Below, one piece after another: positions 60,047 through 64,000 of a stretch of DNA of 64,000 bases; positions within the stretch are counted from its first letter, which is position 1; each line of letters opens with the position of its first letter. Under the pieces are notes generated by a model. That model ran no database searches, was not told the origin of the DNA, and worked only from the letters and a program-made list of their open reading frames with translations. A program made the position numbers and the translations under genes. The stretch is from J027 sp965215855 (GTDB lineage: Bacteria > Chloroflexota > Anaerolineae > Aggregatilineales > J027), in contig CBDCER010000003.1 of assembly GCA_965215855.1 (NCBI GenBank), forward strand, positions 1,426,001 through 1,490,000. Reading direction: 5' to 3'.

Positions 60047-61633
60047 ATGCGTGTTAAGCTAGCACTCATCTTTATCATAGCGATTGGTATTCTGCTACGG
60101 GTGATGAGCTATTCCTGGAATGACAGACTTCAAGGCGATGTAAACTTGTTTGCACTGACTGTACGGGAATTCATTGAAAATGATCGCCTATATTACCCCA
60201 TGAAATACGAATATAGTGAAAATGTGGATTATCTGACATTGGTATCGCCAGCCAGTCAGCACCCCCCTTTAGTTCTTGTTGCTGTTGGGCTAGGTGGTAA
60301 GTTGGTTGGCAGTGATGATGCCTTTTCATTGTTGAAGATATTTGCCGAGCTATCTGGGCTGGTGCTATTAGGAGCGGTGATATGGATCGGGATGCGAACA
60401 TTTGGGAATATGGAAGTCGTTATCGGCAGTGGGTTAGTTGCTATCTCTCCCATGCTGGTCGATTTCTCCGCAAATGGTAGTTCCTACATTCTGGTGGCAT
60501 TATTGCTTTTACTTGCTATCGTGCTGTTGGATCGATTTCAGCATGACAGGCTAAGTCATTACGCACTTGCCGGAATTTTGAGTGGCGTCGGACTACAAAC
60601 GCATGGCATTATGGCCTGCCTCCCTGCTATGTTCCTTGTTTTTTGGGTTGTCATCAACCGTTCACAATTCTCCTATCGAGGCCTATCAACTTTTGCATTG
60701 GTGATGTTTCTGACTTTATTACCCTGGATGCTCTGGAATCTCAGACATTTTGATCGGCCATTTTATTCATATTCGAGTTACTACATCTCCGATTATTTGG
60801 GCTGGAAGCGTTTCGAAATCGTTGATGGCGTGATTGAGAACCGCGTTGAACGTGTTATCAATCTGGAAACCATTACCGACTACTTGTATTCTAAAACCAG
60901 ACTTAGCGCAGGGTGGTTTCTGAGCGAATTTGTCAAAGAAGTTAGCTTCTTCTGTGTCATACTCATGGTCGTTGGTGGTTGGCACTTATTTCAACATAAT
61001 CGACGCCGAGCTATTGCCTGGCTGTTACCAATCTTGAGCTATTTCGTGGTCGTATCTGCATGGCCGACGTTCAAATATCGCTTTCTGGTCGCAATTCTGG
61101 TCCCCACTTATATTCTAGCTGCTATCGGTTTTACCCATTTATATCAACGATGGCGCTGGGTTGCTTCGATACTACTAATTGGCACATTCCTCTGGGCGGG
61201 GCATGGCTTGTTCGAACAACCGCCGACCCGTTATTATCGTGACGATAGCGGCGTGGAAACTTATCAAACAATGCAAGCACTAGCCAGCACCTTTGGCGAA
61301 CAACAAGAACCAGATGTTACGCTAGGGGTGTCGTATCATCGTGGCTGTTTGTTGGAAACCGTCTACTATCACCGTTTTCCATTTGTATGTGCAGCAGATA
61401 TGATCGGCAAGGAGGCGGCTGTACCACTTGAAATGACCGAAAAGTTGATCCATGATTTTGATGTACGGTATATCTGGACAGATATTGAAACATTGCCCGA
61501 TATTCAAACACTGGTTCCCAGTGCCAGCGTCATATGCCAAGATGAGCCATTTTATGTGCTTGAAATTGGGGCTATGACCACGACCGAGTTCCCGGAAACA
61601 GGTGTATGTATCGAGATGCCATTTAATCGGTAG
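60047..61633 (+). CDS. GT39/ArnT-like membrane glycosyltransferase
   Basis: Predicted 528-aa polytopic membrane protein that would move a sugar from a polyprenyl-phosphate donor. I chose the ATG at 60047 because GGAGA sits 8-12 nt upstream; a TTG 21 nt earlier is possible. The first helix (LALIFIIAIGILLRVMSY) is followed by an external loop with GDVNLF, the place where GT39 enzymes hold the catalytic acid. About ten further helices run to residue 400 (LVLLGAVIWIGM, VGLQTHGIMACLPAMFLVF and others), and then a soluble C-terminal domain of about 130 residues. Stand-alone; 175 bp separate it from the 5S gene, with no recognisable regulator. Confidence 0.75.
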   Translation: MRVKLALIFIIAIGILLRVMSYSWNDRLQGDVNLFALTVREFIENDRLYYPMKYEYSENVDYLTLVSPASQHPPLVLVAVGLGGKLVGSDDAFSLLKIFAELSGLVLLGAVIWIGMRTFGNMEVVIGSGLVAISPMLVDFSANGSSYILVALLLLLAIVLLDRFQHDRLSHYALAGILSGVGLQTHGIMACLPAMFLVFWVVINRSQFSYRGLSTFALVMFLTLLPWMLWNLRHFDRPFYSYSSYYISDYLGWKRFEIVDGVIENRVERVINLETITDYLYSKTRLSAGWFLSEFVKEVSFFCVILMVVGGWHLFQHNRRRAIAWLLPILSYFVVVSAWPTFKYRFLVAILVPTYILAAIGFTHLYQRWRWVASILLIGTFLWAGHGLFEQPPTRYYRDDSGVETYQTMQALASTFGEQQEPDVTLGVSYHRGCLLETVYYHRFPFVCAADMIGKEAAVPLEMTEKLIHDFDVRYIWTDIETLPDIQTLVPSASVICQDEPFYVLEIGAMTTTEFPETGVCIEMPFNR

Positions 61634-61728
61634 TTAAATTCACGACTGAATGTAACGGATTACCAACGAACTACGGTTATGGAATCATGATGGCGTAGTT
61701 GATCTATTTGAAATAGTCGAGATTTAAT

Positions 61729-61779
61729 CTGACACTCGAAGTAAAAGTCAGAGGTTCTGAGAAAGGAATGGAGTGTCAG
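61729..61779 (+). promoter_or_regulatory. 9-bp inverted repeat before a transposase remnant
   Basis: CTGACACTC (61729-61737) and GAGTGTCAG (61771-61779) are perfect inverted repeats 33 bp apart; the second abuts the ATG of the remnant. It could be an IS end or a regulatory stem. Confidence 0.4.
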
Positions 61780-61881
61780 ATGACTAGCGAAGAAAAGGTC
61801 ATCAAAAACAAATCGGGACTGTTAACACTGGCTGAAAAGTTAGGCAACGTGAGAAGTCGCCTGAAAATTCCTGAAGGGTAG
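61780..61881 (+). pseudogene. N-terminal fragment of an IS481-like transposase
   Basis: 33 codons, MTSEEKVIKNKSGLLTLAEK then LGNVRSRLK, match the characteristic start of IS481-type integrase-like transposases (VIKNKVGLL...LGNVS). A TAG follows after KIPEG and nothing similar continues in any frame, so only the N-terminus remains. Confidence 0.6.
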
Positions 61882-61930
61882 AATTAGGAGCAGCAAAACA
61901 ACCAATTCAACCCGACAGGAGTGTCACAAA

Positions 61931-62727
61931 GTGTCGCACAAAAGACGAGCATATGCCAGTGATATCAGTGATGGACAATGGAAACGGCTGCAGTGGATGT
62001 TTCCGAAACGTAAAGGGGCAGGCCGCCCAATGGCACTCGAGTTAAGAGGTGTTAAATGCGATCCTATATGTGGTCACAACGGGATGCCAGTGGTGGAATG
62101 TACTGCAAGATTTGCCTAATCCCAAAAGCGTTTACTATCACTATCGGAAGTGGTGCTTGGATGGCACATGGCGGCGGATCAATCGGGTCATGGGGTATCT
62201 TGAACGGTGGCGCGTGAAGCGTTGTCCGCGTCCGAGTGCGGGCAGTATGGATAGCTAAAGCGTGAAAACAACGGAGCGTGGTGGGCTGCGTGGCTATGAT
62301 AGTCATAAGAAAGTGAAAGGACGCAAACGCCATATTCTGGTGGATACGCAAGGCAACTTGCTGGAAGTAGTCGTCTTAGCTGCCAACAGCACGGATCGCA
62401 ATGGGGCCAAAGCCTTGTTAACCAAAGCCGAGCCTATGACGACCTCGCTTACTCAAGTTATGGGTTGATAGTGCCTACATCGGTGATTTGGAAACCTGGG
62501 TCTATCAACAATGGGGTATCCGACTGGAAATCGTGGCCCGTTTAGCTGATTAAAAGGGCTTTGTAGTGCAACCCCGCCGCTGGGTCGTCGAGCGTACCCT
62601 GGCATGGCTCAACACTTATCGCCGGTTGAGCAAGGACTATGAATACTGTTCACTCTTCAGAGGCCATGATTTACGCCACAATGGTGCATCTCATGCTCAG
62701 ACGTTTAGCCAAAGATGATCCTGATTG
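61931..62727 (+). pseudogene. IS5-family transposase, several lesions
   Basis: The pieces are in order: HKRRAYASDISDGQW and RPMALELRGV, then after a frameshift LYVVTTGCQWW, YYHYRKWCLDGTWRRIN. Next, after a stop, GLRGYDSHKKVKGRKRHILV, another shift before WVDSAYIGDLE, a stop, and finally VVERTLAWLNTYRRLSKDYE. This is the normal layout of an IS5/IS427-type protein. At least two frameshifts and two stops make it dead. It is unrelated to the intact IS5 element at 33 kb. Confidence 0.88.
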
Positions 62728-62774
62728 ACTGACTTTTCAAATGGCCTCTAAAGACTAGCCCAAGTTCTGCTACC

Positions 62775-63554
62775 TCAAATTGCGACGATGTATTTGAAGT
62801 AATTAGGTGCGATTTCGATACGACCATTTGTAGTAAGATATGGTTCGACTGCTCGTTGCAGCGCTGATTTTATTTTTTCCTCGCCTACGATTCGTTTGAT
62901 ACTTTGTGGTGGACCTGCTGCAATATTGCCACGCCAGAAAGTTTCAAAGTCAGGATACGTAAAAGGGCAATTAACTTGATTAACAGCCACTATTGTTAAT
63001 CCAGCTTGTTCAACTAATGCTTCTAGCACACCGTCTGCGGAGAGAGCAAAGGGACCTCCGTCTTTTGGGGGTTCTGGTAATGTGCCACCTATTGCCCGAA
63101 CAATGTGTCGAAATTCCACCTTCTCAGCTTCTGCAAATAGACCAACAACAACGCGACCATCAGGTTTGCATACCCGTTGTAATTCACGCAATGCAGCTAC
63201 CTTATCGCCAGTAAATTGAACCGAATTAGGCGCAATAACCGCGTCAAAGGAATTATCCTGATAGGGTAGTTCTTGCATATCGCCTACTCTAAAATCGCCT
63301 TCTGGCACTCTTTCACGGGCAACCTTGATTAATCCTTCGGCTGCATCCAAACCACTGAGTTGTGCCCCAAGTTCTACTGCAAGAATACTTGCGCCACCAC
63401 CACCGCAACCTACATCTAATACACTTGTTGATTTGCCAACATTTGCGGCAGTTAACATTGCTGCAAAGAGGGGATTGTGGTTTGGTTCATGGATTAACGC
63501 CCAGTCAGATGGTGCTACACTCCATAAATCACCCTGAATTTTTGCTGTTCTCAT
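62775..63554 (-). CDS. Class I SAM-dependent methyltransferase
   Basis: 259-aa enzyme with the Rossmann methyltransferase motifs: VLDVGCGGGGASI (motif I, about residues 41-53), LSGLDAAEGLI (motif II), FRVGDMQELPYQDNSFDAVI (motif III/IV) and VCKPDGRVVVGLF (motif V). This is the Methyltransf_11 type, acting on small molecules. The substrate is not inferable; the C-terminal half (residues 140-259) presumably binds it. Single gene between IS remnants and an exported protein gene. Confidence 0.88.
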   Translation of the reverse strand: MRTAKIQGDLWSVAPSDWALIHEPNHNPLFAAMLTAANVGKSTSVLDVGCGGGGASILAVELGAQLSGLDAAEGLIKVARERVPEGDFRVGDMQELPYQDNSFDAVIAPNSVQFTGDKVAALRELQRVCKPDGRVVVGLFAEAEKVEFRHIVRAIGGTLPEPPKDGGPFALSADGVLEALVEQAGLTIVAVNQVNCPFTYPDFETFWRGNIAAGPPQSIKRIVGEEKIKSALQRAVEPYLTTNGRIEIAPNYFKYIVAI

Positions 63555-63686
63555 TTTGGTTTCTCCTACCTTAAATTTTATGTTTATGTGCTAGAGTGTG
63601 GATATGGTGGAGGTAAGGATGTTGAATTACTTTCCACAGCCATTCAATATCAATCGCCTCCGCAGTCTCAATTTACAATTGCGGTC

Positions 63687-64000
63687 TTATTCCATTGGTG
63701 GAATCACCGCCAAAATATGGACATGGCTATTAGCACCGAAGTCGCCCGGATGTGCTCCGTAGGTATTGCCATCACTGTGATAGGCAAGGGCTACCATGCT
63801 CAGACTTGTTTCTGTTGTGGGTGGTAGTGCATCAGTGCTTACAGAAAAGGTTGCATTACCTTGTTCATTGGCTGTAAACGTATTCTCTGAGCCATCATCT
63901 GCACCACAAGCAAGATCAGTAATCATGACTTCGGGTGGCAATATTGCGACAGAACACCATGCCGTATAAACACCATTCGGAACGAGATTGTTGAGAACAA
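63687..64000 (-). CDS. C-terminal part of a hypothetical exported protein
   Basis: The frame is open from the window edge to the stop at 63687, about 104 codons: NLVPNGVYTAWCSVAILPPE, then CGADDGSENTFTANEQGNA, SLSMVALAYHSDGNTYG and PGDFGANSHVHIL. It reads as a beta-sandwich like those of secreted proteins carrying a CHRD- or DUF4397-like fold. A Cys pair is visible. The N-terminus lies outside the window. The function is unknown. Confidence 0.7.
   Translation of the reverse strand, partial: VLNNLVPNGVYTAWCSVAILPPEVMITDLACGADDGSENTFTANEQGNATFSVSTDALPPTTETSLSMVALAYHSDGNTYGAHPGDFGANSHVHILAVIPPME

Overview
The window looks like a chromosome segment of a filamentous or multicellular-type Chloroflexota bacterium (Anaerolineae/Ardenticatenia-like). 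This is inferred from the 16S sequence, the PASTA-free Ser/Thr kinases fused to long TPR arrays, the WD40 and Pro/Thr-rich secreted proteins, and the mixed insertion sequences. Phylum-level confidence is moderate; no database search was possible.

Left part (1-24.7 kb), ordinary chromosome. A Ser/Thr kinase runs off the left edge on the minus strand. Divergent from it is a four-gene plus-strand operon: an M-domain-less ClpC-type unfoldase, a 1327-aa kinase with 22 TPRs, an FHA protein and a secreted heparinase-II/III-like lyase. Next come a giant secreted repeat protein (three 654-bp tandem repeats), a nitroreductase, a HEAT-repeat zinc-finger protein and a decayed lipoprotein gene. A minus-strand operon follows: M20 peptidase, cyclophilin, M16 peptidase and a membrane-tethered AAA ATPase. 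A putative glycosidase closes this part.

Middle part (24.7-44.9 kb), the most unusual region. It is a tandem array of two-gene minus-strand units. Each unit starts with a large modular secreted 'leader' gene, whose N-terminus begins MLKQRF where it is preserved. Each ends with a WD40/right-handed beta-helix protein. The three WD40/beta-helix genes are intact and share a nearly identical beta-helix half but have divergent WD40 heads. Copy C is a mosaic of copies A and B. All three leader genes are broken in their 3' regions: one by an IS4-type element, one by a 206-bp MITE-like element that supplies both a stop and a start codon, and one by IS3/IS1182 elements. The promoter region in front of leader B carries two more ISs, while the same region in front of leader C is the uninterrupted empty site. 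This allows exact IS boundaries and target duplications to be read.

IS nest (44.9-54.3 kb). Two identical 1762-bp IS1182 elements lie in inverted orientation with shared flanks, giving about 1.87-kb inverted arms. They enclose a truncated IS4-like element, an IS3 element interrupted by a second copy of the IS4-type element, and the remains of another IS3 element. An ISL3 element follows.

Right part (54.3-64 kb). A complete rRNA operon (16S, tRNA-Ile, tRNA-Ala, 23S, 5S) is preceded by its own promoter and a short structured RNA ending in a perfect intrinsic terminator. After it come a GT39-like membrane glycosyltransferase, two decayed transposase genes (IS481-like and IS5), a SAM methyltransferase and a secreted-protein gene cut by the right edge.
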